Assembly (NCBI GenBank): GCA_020628855.1
Contig: JAHDEL010000040.1
Span: 1 to 33,634, forward strand
Reading direction: 5' to 3'
From: Saprospiraceae bacterium
Lineage (GTDB): Bacteria > Bacteroidota > Bacteroidia > Chitinophagales > Saprospiraceae
DNA length: 33,634 nt
Numbering within the stretch: position 1 is the stretch's first letter; every line of letters begins with the position of its first letter. The translations under genes were made by a program, and so were the position numbers. The notes beneath the pieces were generated by a model, which saw only the letters and a program-made list of their open reading frames with translations, made no database searches and was not told the origin of the DNA. Of this stretch, positions 16,248-24,094 are shown one piece after another.

Positions 16248-17084
16248 ATGGACTTAATTATTGACGGAGGTGCATCCAATCTGAGTTATGTGATATTTGA
16301 TCAAAATCAGATTCTGCTTAAAGAAAAATTGCAAGGTAGAAATTTCATGCATGGTGTTGAGCACATTGATCTTTCTGGGATTAAGCATAGGCAAGAAATT
16401 AGTAGAGTATTTCTTTTTGGTGCAGGTATTCGAGCTAAAGATGATAACTCCGCCCTTGAAAACCTCATGTTAAAAACCTTTCCCAGTGCTAGCCTAATCG
16501 AATTGCATAATGATCTAGATCTCACCGCAATAGCGATTGGTAATACACCAGAATGTATCGTGAGTATTATTGGAACAGGGTCCAATGCAGGTCTTTCTCA
16601 GTTTGGCAAATTGACAAAAACAATCATCGCTGGTGGATATGTGCTTGGCGATCAAGGTAGTGGATACAAAATTGGAAAAAAGATTCTTCAATACTATATA
16701 GAAAATCGATTCTCTGAACAAGAGGACGCACTATTCTTATCGAAATTTGGAACTTCTAAATTCGATATTGTAAAAGCAGTCTATGATGCAGATAATACTA
16801 AACGATTCGTTGCAAAGCATAGCACATTCATTCATGAGATTTCGGAAGATCTAAGAAATGAAATTCTCAGATTGGAGTTCCATAAATTTTTTCAAAATGT
16901 CTTTAAACAAATTCCAGAAAGTCAGCAGTTGAAATTTAATTTTTCCGGTAGTATTGCATTTCATTTTGCAGATGCTATTAGAATGGCTGGAAAAGAAAAA
17001 GGAATTGTTGTAGATCAAATAGTAGCAAGCCCAATGGAGAATATAGATGCTATTTATGCTTTTATAAAAGAACAATATGGATAA
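16248..17084 (+). CDS. BadF/BadG-type ATPase, N-acetylglucosamine kinase-like
   Basis: This 278-residue ASKHA-fold protein has the phosphate-1 loop LIIDGGASNLSYVIFD (3-18), a probable catalytic Asp89 in HNDLDLTAIA, the second phosphate loop SIIGTGSNAG (106-115) and GGYVLGDQGSGYKIG (129-143), which together match the BadF/BadG/BcrA/BcrD family and its N-acetylglucosamine kinase branch. The adenosine motif NFSGSIAFHF lies near residue 230. It probably phosphorylates an amino sugar or related substrate. Its last 8 bases overlap pfkA, and cutA follows, so sugar kinase and glycolytic kinase are made from one transcript; this favours a role in sugar catabolism. Confidence 0.85.
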   Translation: MDLIIDGGASNLSYVIFDQNQILLKEKLQGRNFMHGVEHIDLSGIKHRQEISRVFLFGAGIRAKDDNSALENLMLKTFPSASLIELHNDLDLTAIAIGNTPECIVSIIGTGSNAGLSQFGKLTKTIIAGGYVLGDQGSGYKIGKKILQYYIENRFSEQEDALFLSKFGTSKFDIVKAVYDADNTKRFVAKHSTFIHEISEDLRNEILRLEFHKFFQNVFKQIPESQQLKFNFSGSIAFHFADAIRMAGKEKGIVVDQIVASPMENIDAIYAFIKEQYG

Positions 17085-18054
17085 ATCAATAAAGAAAATA
17101 GGCGTGTTCACCTCAGGAGGAGATGCTCCAGGCATGAATGCAGCAGTGAGAGCAACCGTCAGAGCTGCAAGAGGCATGCAGATAGATGTCTGTGGTATAT
17201 ATAATGGTTATGATGGTATGATCCAAGGCAGTTTCGAACCCGATATTGAACATAAGATTGCAAATATTATCCAGCGAGGTGGCACCATTCTCAAGACAGC
17301 AAGGAGCAAACAATTCATGACCCCTGAAGGCAGGAGTAAGGCTTATAAAAATTTGAAAAGCCAAGGCATTGATGCCTTAGTCGCCATAGGAGGAAATGGG
17401 ACTTATACTGGTGCTATGAAGCTCGGAAATGAACACGATATTGCTATCATTGGCCTTCCTGGCACTATTGATAATGATATTTATGGGACGGACTATACTA
17501 TTGGATTTGATACTGCCATCAACACTGCAATTGAAGCAGTAGACAAAATAAGAGATACAGCAGATAGCCATAATCGATTATTCTTTATTGAAGTAATGGG
17601 TAGACATGCAGGCTATATCGCTCTACATACCGGAATTGGCAGCGGAGCTTACACTGTTTTCTTACCTGAAACAGAAACTGACATACCACAATTCGTACAA
17701 GACCTTAAGAAGCAAAGGAAAAAACTTTTTAATATGGTGATCGTTGCCGAAGGAAACACAAATGGCAATGCGCATGAAATTGCTCAAAAGGTAAAGTCTT
17801 CAGGATTTGATCAAGATATCCGTGTTGCTGTCATTGGACATTTGCAGAGAGGAGGAAGCCCAACTTGTCATGATAGAGTATTGGCGAGCAGACTTGGTTA
17901 TAATGCTGTGCGTTGTCTTCTTGATGGAGACAAGGGAATAGCACTCGGAATTGTCAATGACAAACTACAGAAGACTCCTTTCCAAGAAGCAATCAAAGAG
18001 CAAAAAGCACTCAATGAAGATTTATTGAATATGCTCAACTTGCTATCCAAGTAA
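17077..18054 (+). CDS. pfkA: 6-phosphofructokinase
   Basis: PfkA phosphorylates fructose 6-phosphate to fructose 1,6-bisphosphate in glycolysis. The 325-residue protein aligns along its length with E. coli PfkA: FTSGGDAPGMNAAVRA (11-26), LKTARSKQF, GLPGTIDNDIYGTDYTIGF with catalytic base Asp132, EVMGRHAGYIAL and GHLQRGGSP. The residues that mark ATP-type enzymes are Gly (PGTID and GGNG), not the Asp/Lys of PPi-dependent enzymes. Unusually, the Mg-ATP motif GGDGS/T reads GGNGT: Asn107 replaces the Asp equivalent to E. coli Asp103. It overlaps the sugar kinase gene by 8 nt and cutA by 1 nt. Confidence 0.95.
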   Translation: MDKSIKKIGVFTSGGDAPGMNAAVRATVRAARGMQIDVCGIYNGYDGMIQGSFEPDIEHKIANIIQRGGTILKTARSKQFMTPEGRSKAYKNLKSQGIDALVAIGGNGTYTGAMKLGNEHDIAIIGLPGTIDNDIYGTDYTIGFDTAINTAIEAVDKIRDTADSHNRLFFIEVMGRHAGYIALHTGIGSGAYTVFLPETETDIPQFVQDLKKQRKKLFNMVIVAEGNTNGNAHEIAQKVKSSGFDQDIRVAVIGHLQRGGSPTCHDRVLASRLGYNAVRCLLDGDKGIALGIVNDKLQKTPFQEAIKEQKALNEDLLNMLNLLSK

Positions 18055-18374
18055 TGACAAAATCAATACTTCAAGTTTACTGTCCATTTCCCAATCAAAA
18101 AACTGCAGAAGAAAGCATACGGGACTTATTGGAGAAGCGACACATTGCTTGTGCCAATTTTCTAAGTGGAACTAGCTTATACAATTGGGAAGGAGAAATA
18201 GAACATGCTGATGAAATTGTTGTCATAATGAAGACTTCTCTTTCTCTGAAAACTTTACTGTTTAAAACTTTGGAGAAGTTACATCCCTATGATATCCCTT
18301 GTATTGCAGCAAAAGAAATTGAAGTGAATTCATCATATTACGACTGGTTGGAATCCGTAACAAGTTCAAACTGA
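18054..18374 (+). CDS. cutA: CutA1 divalent-cation tolerance-like protein
   Basis: The 106-residue protein has the CutA1 pattern: an N-terminal strand ILQVYCPFPNQKTAEESIRD, the signature HIACANFLSGTSLYNWEGEI (30-49), strand EIVVIMKTS, and HPYDIPCIAAKEI (77-89), ending with YDWLESV. CutA1 is a trimeric ferredoxin-like-fold protein related to PII; the cellular role is debated, with links to copper tolerance and, for some relatives, small-molecule sensing. The ATG overlaps the pfkA stop (TAATG), so it is co-translated with pfkA. No copper-handling genes are nearby. Confidence 0.92.
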   Translation: MTKSILQVYCPFPNQKTAEESIRDLLEKRHIACANFLSGTSLYNWEGEIEHADEIVVIMKTSLSLKTLLFKTLEKLHPYDIPCIAAKEIEVNSSYYDWLESVTSSN

Positions 18375-18415
18375 TCAAACTATAGTTCGTTAGTTATCTA
18401 CATCTAAAAAATACA

Positions 18416-18430
18416 TTGACATATTGTCAA
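18416..18430. promoter_or_regulatory. Palindrome upstream of the adhesin gene
   Basis: TTGACATATTGTCAA is a perfect 6-bp inverted repeat around TAT, 105 nt before the adhesin ATG and 42 nt after the cutA stop. It could be an operator for a dimeric regulator; the TTGACA half also resembles a promoter -33/-35 element, with TACCTTAA (18442-18449) as a weak downstream partner at 23-nt spacing. Confidence 0.4.
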
Positions 18431-18535
18431 AAAAGGTCATATACCTTAATGGTTTGCACTGATTTTGAATAAGTAGTAATATATTCTTCACTGAATTCAG
18501 TTACTTTATAGAATTACACCTCAGACAGTACGACT

Positions 18536-21500
18536 ATGAAAATGATGCAAAGCAAGTTCTCAACCTTAATTTTATGCTTCATCTGTCTAACTTTATTATT
18601 ATCCTACTCCAGCAATCCACCGAATGGTAAAACTGGAGCTCCAGGCGAAGGTGCTTGTAACGAATGTCACAATGGATCCAGTTCGTTGGACGGCAATATT
18701 AGTATTACTGGTTTGCCATCAACATTAACTCCAAATACAACATACAATCTTACTGTTACACTCGACAATCCCAATGGTAATGCAGTCAGAGGTGGTTTTC
18801 AATGGGTTGCTCTTGATTCAGGATTTAGCAACGCTGGAAGTATGTCAAATGCATCTCCAATGTCCGCAATCATGTCTTCAGGCGGAAGAATGTATCATGA
18901 ACACAATGGTAGTAACTTTTTCTCAGGTCCTCTCAGTTGGAATGTAGATTGGACTGCACCAAGCGGACCAGTTGGTGAGAATATTACTTTATACAGCAGA
19001 GCAGTTGTTGGCAATGGCTCTGGGAGCTCTGGAGATGAAGTTGTGTCATCAACAGTATCTGCAACAATTGGAAGTGGTACAGGCCCTATGACCGTTGCAA
19101 TACTTGACTATGACGACCCATTATGTCTTGGAGAAAACACTGGAGTTGCAACAGCTCAAGTATCAGGAGGAAGTATGCCTTATACCTATCTGTGGTCCAA
19201 TGGCAATACTATGAATCCTGCGAATGATTTGAGCTCTGGTCTGAATACAGTTACTGTTACAGATAGTGGTGGTCAAACATCAAGTGCTTCTGTCAGTCTA
19301 GTAGATCCAAGTCAAGTAGAAGTAGAACTTGTTCTCATACAAAATCAAATTTGTCCAGGAAGTAACAATGGGTTTATAGAAGTACACGGACTAGGAGGAA
19401 CAGGAGGTTATACCTACCAATGGTCAAGTGGACAAACAACAAATTGGATTGCAGGGCTAGTAGCTGGGACTTATAGCGTGACGGTATTTGATCAAAATAG
19501 TTGTTCTGCAAGTGATAGTTATTCGATTCAAGAAAGCGGACTAAATGTCACCATTCAAGGTGCATCAATTTTTTGTTCAGGGACAACAATAGAACTCAGT
19601 GCTCCATCTGGTTTTACAACATATTCATGGTCAACTGGAGATATCACCCCTCAAACAACAGTCAGCCAAGGTGGAGATGTCAGCCTTGTTGTAACAGATG
19701 TAAGTGGATGTACTGGATCTTCATTAGTTACATTAACAGAATTAGCTTCTCCAGAACCAGTCATTCAAGGGCCAACGGAGATTTGTCCAGGCATACCTAA
19801 TACTCTTATAATACCTGGAACATACACGAGTTATCTGTGGAATAATGGTGATGTTGGTCAATCTTTGGTCATCGATGACTGCGGAACTTACTTTGCTACA
19901 GTCACTGACTCCAATGGATGTACAGGCGATACATTTACTACGGTAGTTTGTGCTCAACCTTTCAGCGTTGAATTGGTATCTCTTTCTCCGACGACGTGCT
20001 ATGACGCAAATGATGGAGCTCTTGAAGCTGGAGCAAGTATTGGGACTTCTAATGTTTCTACATTGTGGTCAACTGGAGAAACTAGTCCATTCATTGATAA
20101 CCTTTCTGAAGGTGAGTATTCAGTCACAATGACTGATAATACTGGATGTAGTGTTATTGATACTTTCATAATTCCAGCATTTGACACCTTGGTGGTCTTG
20201 GTAGACAGTCTTGAGTTACCAGTTTGTCATGATGATACTACTTCCTTGATCATGGTAAGTGGTCAAGGTGGAGCAGGATTGTACTCATTCTTCTGGCCTG
20301 ATGGTATCCTTGGTGATTCAATTACAGAATTTGGGTCTGGCAATTATCAGGTGACCATAGTCGATTCAAATCAATGTATCGATTCAAACGTGGTGGCCAT
20401 ACCAAGTATAGACTCGTTGCAAATCGTTATTGATAGCATAGATCATGTAGATTGCTTTGGGGAAAGTTCTGGTTATGTTCAGATATCTGGATCCGGAGGT
20501 CATGGTGGTTATGAATACTTTTGGGCTGACAACACTCTAGGACAAGAAAGAACGATGTTAATGGCTGGTGATTATGAGGTGTTTGTAAGAGATTCTTTGG
20601 GCTGTGGTGTGATTGATACGATTAGAATAAATCAAAATTCCGAAATCCAAATCACAGCCAATGTAATCAACGAATCTCAAAGTGGTAGTAATGATGGTAG
20701 TATCTCATTAAATATAACAGGTGGTCAGGCTCCTTATACTGTGCTTTGGCCAGATGGCAGTACAGGGTTAACCTTAGACAATCTTAGTCCTGGTAATTAT
20801 TTTGTAAATGTTCAAGACGGGCTTGATTGTATCAGAGATACGTCCTATACTATTCTAAGTGGAGCTTGTAATTTATTTGCGACTGCTTCAATAGAAAATA
20901 ACAGTTGTCCAGAAGGTAATTCAGGTAGTATTCTTGTATCAGTAATGGGCGGAATCGAACCTTACACTTATACTTATTCTGAAAATATTGCGCCTGAAAA
21001 CATTCAAAATAGCACTTCAATCATCAATCTTCCAGCAGGTAGTTTCTCCATTTCAATAACAGATCAGGCTGATTGTATTTTCGTTTTATCAGTAGATATA
21101 GACGAACCCGAGTCTTATGGGTTAGAACTAGCGTCTAATGATGTATTGTGCAAAGGAGATTCGACTGGTAGTTTTAGTATACTTGTTGACAGCCTGAATG
21201 CAAATTTCCCAGGCATTGAATCAATTGATTTTGAAACCTATGATGGTAACAATTTAGTGGGATTACCAGCAGGAAGTTATATGTTGACTATTACAGATAG
21301 TAATGGTTGTCAGCTAGCCTACCAAGGAACAATTGGAGAACCAGAAGCAGAGTTATTAGCATCTAATATCATCACAACAGCTGCAAGCTGTGATGGAGTA
21401 GAAGATGGCAATATCGAAGTGCAAGTGAATGGAGGGACTGCTCCTTATTCGTATCTATGGTCTACAGGAGAAGAAGATATAAACCAAATATTTGTTGGGG

Positions 21501-22756
21501 CCGGCAATTATTCCGTCACAATTACTGACTCAAATGGTTGTGCACTAATTGAAGATATCAGTATTGAGGCAAACGATACAATACCCCCAACACTTGAGTT
21601 AATGTCTCAAACAATCTATTTAGATGAAAATGGAAACGCTGAATTACCTCCTTTGGAGTCTTTCATCAATATGAATTTGGACCAATGCGGAATTGATACG
21701 GTGTATATGCAAGATATACAAGCACTAGATTGTAGTTCTGGTGAAGTTTGGATATATGTAAACTCCACTGATTTATCAGGAAATACATCGCTTGATTCTA
21801 CTACATTGGTAGTGTTAGATACTTTACCTCCTTCTATTACTTGCCCAAGCGTATTATCTTTTGGAGAGTGTGAGATTGTAGAATACACTATTTCCTCAAC
21901 AGACAATTGTGACATAGTATCTTCCGAACTTATCAATGGGTTCGAGACGGGAAGTCAATTTCCAACTGGAGTGACTGAAGTAATCTATCAGTTTACTGAT
22001 GCAAGTAACAATGCAGTCGAATGTGCATTTTTAATAGAAGTAATACCAAGTATCGAACTCGATCCCATTGCTGATATCACAGTTTGCTTTGGTGAGTCTT
22101 CAATTGTTTTCTTACCTGAAATAGAAGGATTAGATATAGAAATTTTGGGAGCTGAAGCTGATGAACCACTCGAACCAGGTGAATACATAATGTTAGCAAC
22201 TGATACATTTGGTTGTATGTCTGTGGATACATTTCAAATTCTTGAAAACACAGAAGTACTATTGGAACTTATCTCAGCCGAAAATGAATCTTTCGAAAAT
22301 GCTAACAATGGAATGATAGCGGTAGAAACAACTGGGGGTAGCCAACCTTATAGCTATGAATGGACATTAGACGGAGAACCATTTAATCAAACAAGCAATC
22401 TCGCATTAGATTTGGCTCCAGGTGAATATAGCATTCAGTCAATAGATAACAATGGTTGTTTGAGCAACCTACTTACTGTAACAATTGAACCAGGTGTATC
22501 TTCCAATATTAATGAAACGTCTCAATCCAAAATAGATCTCTACCCTAACCCAACATCTGATAAGCTATTTTTGAAGAAATCTGCTGATATCAAGATTATT
22601 AGTACACGTATTGTAGATACTAAAGGCAATACAATGTTGTACGAAAATGAATTTCTTCAAGAATATGACTTAACTACACTTACGAGTGGGCTGTATATCC
22701 TCATTATTGAGAGTGATAGAGGAATACTTTATAAGAAGATTTTGAAATCTGAATAG
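18536..22756 (+). CDS. Large T9SS-secreted surface protein with SprB-type repeats
   Basis: The 1406-residue protein has a signal peptide (about 1-24), a choice-of-anchor V/Reeler-like domain (about 30-180) beginning KTGAPGEGACNECHNG with a CxxCH motif (Cys41, Cys44, His45), then around a dozen 65-80 residue beta units. Most are SprB-like (GGTAPYSYLWSTGEE with GNYSVTITDSNGC is the model unit); two Ig/PKD-like units lack the GG-PY core. HYR-like modules follow (SITCPSVLSFGECEIVEYT; VIYQFTDASNNAVECAF), then a last SprB unit and a type A T9SS sorting domain (about 1332-1406; LYPNPTSDKLFL, SGLYILII). It is expected to cross the outer membrane by T9SS and act at the surface in gliding, adhesion or matrix binding. 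M1, M3 and M4 are alternative starts. Confidence 0.9.
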   Translation: MKMMQSKFSTLILCFICLTLLLSYSSNPPNGKTGAPGEGACNECHNGSSSLDGNISITGLPSTLTPNTTYNLTVTLDNPNGNAVRGGFQWVALDSGFSNAGSMSNASPMSAIMSSGGRMYHEHNGSNFFSGPLSWNVDWTAPSGPVGENITLYSRAVVGNGSGSSGDEVVSSTVSATIGSGTGPMTVAILDYDDPLCLGENTGVATAQVSGGSMPYTYLWSNGNTMNPANDLSSGLNTVTVTDSGGQTSSASVSLVDPSQVEVELVLIQNQICPGSNNGFIEVHGLGGTGGYTYQWSSGQTTNWIAGLVAGTYSVTVFDQNSCSASDSYSIQESGLNVTIQGASIFCSGTTIELSAPSGFTTYSWSTGDITPQTTVSQGGDVSLVVTDVSGCTGSSLVTLTELASPEPVIQGPTEICPGIPNTLIIPGTYTSYLWNNGDVGQSLVIDDCGTYFATVTDSNGCTGDTFTTVVCAQPFSVELVSLSPTTCYDANDGALEAGASIGTSNVSTLWSTGETSPFIDNLSEGEYSVTMTDNTGCSVIDTFIIPAFDTLVVLVDSLELPVCHDDTTSLIMVSGQGGAGLYSFFWPDGILGDSITEFGSGNYQVTIVDSNQCIDSNVVAIPSIDSLQIVIDSIDHVDCFGESSGYVQISGSGGHGGYEYFWADNTLGQERTMLMAGDYEVFVRDSLGCGVIDTIRINQNSEIQITANVINESQSGSNDGSISLNITGGQAPYTVLWPDGSTGLTLDNLSPGNYFVNVQDGLDCIRDTSYTILSGACNLFATASIENNSCPEGNSGSILVSVMGGIEPYTYTYSENIAPENIQNSTSIINLPAGSFSISITDQADCIFVLSVDIDEPESYGLELASNDVLCKGDSTGSFSILVDSLNANFPGIESIDFETYDGNNLVGLPAGSYMLTITDSNGCQLAYQGTIGEPEAELLASNIITTAASCDGVEDGNIEVQVNGGTAPYSYLWSTGEEDINQIFVGAGNYSVTITDSNGCALIEDISIEANDTIPPTLELMSQTIYLDENGNAELPPLESFINMNLDQCGIDTVYMQDIQALDCSSGEVWIYVNSTDLSGNTSLDSTTLVVLDTLPPSITCPSVLSFGECEIVEYTISSTDNCDIVSSELINGFETGSQFPTGVTEVIYQFTDASNNAVECAFLIEVIPSIELDPIADITVCFGESSIVFLPEIEGLDIEILGAEADEPLEPGEYIMLATDTFGCMSVDTFQILENTEVLLELISAENESFENANNGMIAVETTGGSQPYSYEWTLDGEPFNQTSNLALDLAPGEYSIQSIDNNGCLSNLLTVTIEPGVSSNINETSQSKIDLYPNPTSDKLFLKKSADIKIISTRIVDTKGNTMLYENEFLQEYDLTTLTSGLYILIIESDRGILYKKILKSE

Positions 22757-22772
22757 AAAAAAGAGATAGTAT

Positions 22773-22849
22773 AAAAAAAAGTAGCCCGTGATTGGGGATC
22801 ACGGGCATTACTCAATTTAATAACCAAAACTCATATTCACATTGAGTAA
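22773..22849 (-). ncRNA. Putative small RNA, unit A
   Basis: On the minus strand the unit starts with TTACTCAAT (22849-22841), then a loop exposing AGTTTTGGTTATTAA, then ATTGAGTAA (22816-22808) closing a perfect 9-bp stem. Next is GCCCGTGAT-CCCCA-ATCACGGGC (22806-22784), a 9-bp perfect hairpin, then TAC and T8 (22780-22773), a complete intrinsic terminator. Immediately upstream is TAGTGTTTG (22860-22852), a near -7 element with one extra spacer base. The predicted RNA is about 76 nt. The 19-nt core is identical to unit B. It has no coding potential and is not just an adhesin terminator, since the U-run is on the minus strand. Confidence 0.55.
22813..22831 (+). repeat. 19-nt direct repeat, copy 1
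   Basis: CAATTTAATAACCAAAACT, identical to 23044-23062. It lies 6 nt from hairpin A and partly in the loop of the upstream stem. Confidence 0.95.
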
Positions 22850-23000
22850 AGCAAACACTATGCCAAAACATGAATATATAGTTCTATATGTCTATGTAAA
22901 TGCTATCTAAAAGGTATAATTATAAGCTTTTATCTTCAACTGAATACTACCTAAACAAGTATCAATCTTCAGATTGCTTTCAAGGAAATGAGGTAGGGGC

Positions 23001-23067
23001 AAAAAAAATGCTCGTGACATCTCACGAGCAAAAACGAATTTTACAATTTAATAACCAAAACTTACAC
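23001..23067 (-). ncRNA. Putative small RNA, unit B
   Basis: On the minus strand a perfect TATATTTG promoter element (23079-23072) is followed after nine bases by AGTTTTGGTTATTAAATTG (23062-23044), a short AT-rich spacer, the hairpin TGCTCGTGA-GATG-TCACGAGCA (23030-23009), and T8 (23008-23001). This predicts an RNA of about 67 nt. Compared with unit A the hairpin keeps its shape while one C-G pair becomes a U-A pair, a compensatory change. The alternative is a distant terminator for mqnD, whose stop is about 170 nt upstream, but that would not explain the promoter element or the conserved 19-nt core. Confidence 0.6.
23044..23062 (+). repeat. 19-nt direct repeat, copy 2
   Basis: CAATTTAATAACCAAAACT, identical to 22813-22831. 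It lies 13 nt from hairpin B on the side opposite the A8 tract. Confidence 0.95.
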
Positions 23068-23071
23068 AGTT

Positions 23072-23079
23072 CAAATATA
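23072..23079 (-). promoter_or_regulatory. -7 promoter element of sRNA unit B
   Basis: Minus-strand TATATTTG, the same octamer as the purH, dehydrogenase and tRNA-Arg promoters. There is no gene start downstream on the minus strand before the hairpin and U8 at 23001, so the transcript would be short. Confidence 0.5.
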
Positions 23080-23198
23080 TAACATATTATATTAATTTGT
23101 AATGTGTATTAAAATGTTTTTTAGCTATTTACAAATATTTATTTTATTTAATATATTAGGTGTTGATTTACAACATCATTATCTGCGCTCTAGTATGA

Positions 23199-24029
23199 CT
23201 ACTTTTCTATAAACAGCCAATGTTCTGTATCAACGGGCTTATATTTCGAAGGAATTACTGTTCCTATCATATAATTGATAGCTTCAATATCAATGGCTTG
23301 TAAACCTCGGGTACTAGCATTAACATAGAGATCTATATGCTTCTGCATTACACTTTCGTCCATTTCTTGAGCATGCTCCTTGATATATTTTAGTATAGGT
23401 CCAATATCATCATCTGCAAGCAAGACACTCTTTTTCAAATCAGAACAAGCTTTTTGTTTAACCATCTTTGGCAAGCTTCTTTTTATGGCAATACAACCTA
23501 AAGGAATGGGTAATCCAGTTTTTGACTCCCAATATTGACCTAGGTCTTCTACTAGATGCAGTCCTCTCATAGCGTAGGTAAACCTATTCTCATGAATAAT
23601 CACACCAGCATCTACCCTATTACTTAGAACAGCATTCTCGATATCTGAAAAAAGCATTGGAACAGCTTCGTAGTCCTGTAAGTCAAGATTCTTCAAGAGC
23701 AAGTGGGCCGTGGTGTGTTCTCCAGGAATAGCAATTCTTCTCAAGTCAGATAATTGTGTTGGCTTGGCTGAGATAAGCAAAGGACCTACCCCATAACCAA
23801 GCGCACTCCCATAAGGCAATACCTGGTAATGATTGATTACCTTACAATAAGCATGATAGCTCATTTTGACTAGATCATAACTCATCTTCATAGCATGATG
23901 ATTGAGTTCTTCGACATCCATTAGCTCTATGGAGTAAGTGAGATCTGTAGGTACATTCCCTAATGCAAGGTTTCCAAAGATGTAGGTATCATTTGGGCAA
24001 GGAGAATAGGCAAGTTTGAGTTTTTCCAC
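23199..24029 (-). CDS. mqnD: 1,4-dihydroxy-6-naphthoate synthase
   Basis: MqnD converts cyclic dehypoxanthinyl futalosine to 1,4-dihydroxy-6-naphthoate in the futalosine route to menaquinone. It has a periplasmic-binding-protein-like fold and acts in the cytoplasm. Motifs are LAYSPCPNDTYIFG near the N-terminus, a central GEHTTAHLLL, VIIHENRFTYAMRGL with the conserved catalytic His, and GLPIPLGCIAIKR. No ATG exists near the N-terminus: GTG 24029 gives EKLKLAYSPCPND and about 276 residues, as in the family, while TTG 24038 adds three. Other mqn genes are not in the window. It diverges from the pseudouridine synthase gene across about 65 nt. Confidence 0.92.
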   Translation of the reverse strand: MEKLKLAYSPCPNDTYIFGNLALGNVPTDLTYSIELMDVEELNHHAMKMSYDLVKMSYHAYCKVINHYQVLPYGSALGYGVGPLLISAKPTQLSDLRRIAIPGEHTTAHLLLKNLDLQDYEAVPMLFSDIENAVLSNRVDAGVIIHENRFTYAMRGLHLVEDLGQYWESKTGLPIPLGCIAIKRSLPKMVKQKACSDLKKSVLLADDDIGPILKYIKEHAQEMDESVMQKHIDLYVNASTRGLQAIDIEAINYMIGTVIPSKYKPVDTEHWLFIEK

Positions 24030-24094
24030 AATAGACAAACCTTAATTCGGTAATTATTGTTTCGCAAACAGAAGAATGCTTAGATTCGTACGCC

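Larger units (their letters stand above)
22757..23198. other. 442-nt intergenic region with tandem RNA-like units
   Basis: This stretch separates the convergent adhesin and mqnD genes. It holds two units, each with A8, a GC-rich hairpin and the same 19-nt motif CAATTTAATAACCAAAACT, all best read on the minus strand as small RNA genes ending in terminators. The remaining sequence is very AT-rich. No protein-coding gene is supported: a 60-codon open frame at 22900-23082 runs through one hairpin and resembles nothing. Confidence 0.7.

Noticed and set aside
17077-18054. PPi-dependent phosphofructokinase
   Set aside because: Both specificity positions are Gly (in GGNG and PGTID), as in ATP-dependent enzymes.
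19080-22500. CRISPR or DNA tandem repeat array in the adhesin
   Set aside because: The repetition is at protein level with divergent DNA; no identical spaced repeats are seen.
22900-23082. 60-codon plus-strand open frame in the adhesin-mqnD gap
   Set aside because: It crosses hairpin B and the conserved 19-nt motif, has no recognisable features, and the region is better explained by RNA units on the other strand.
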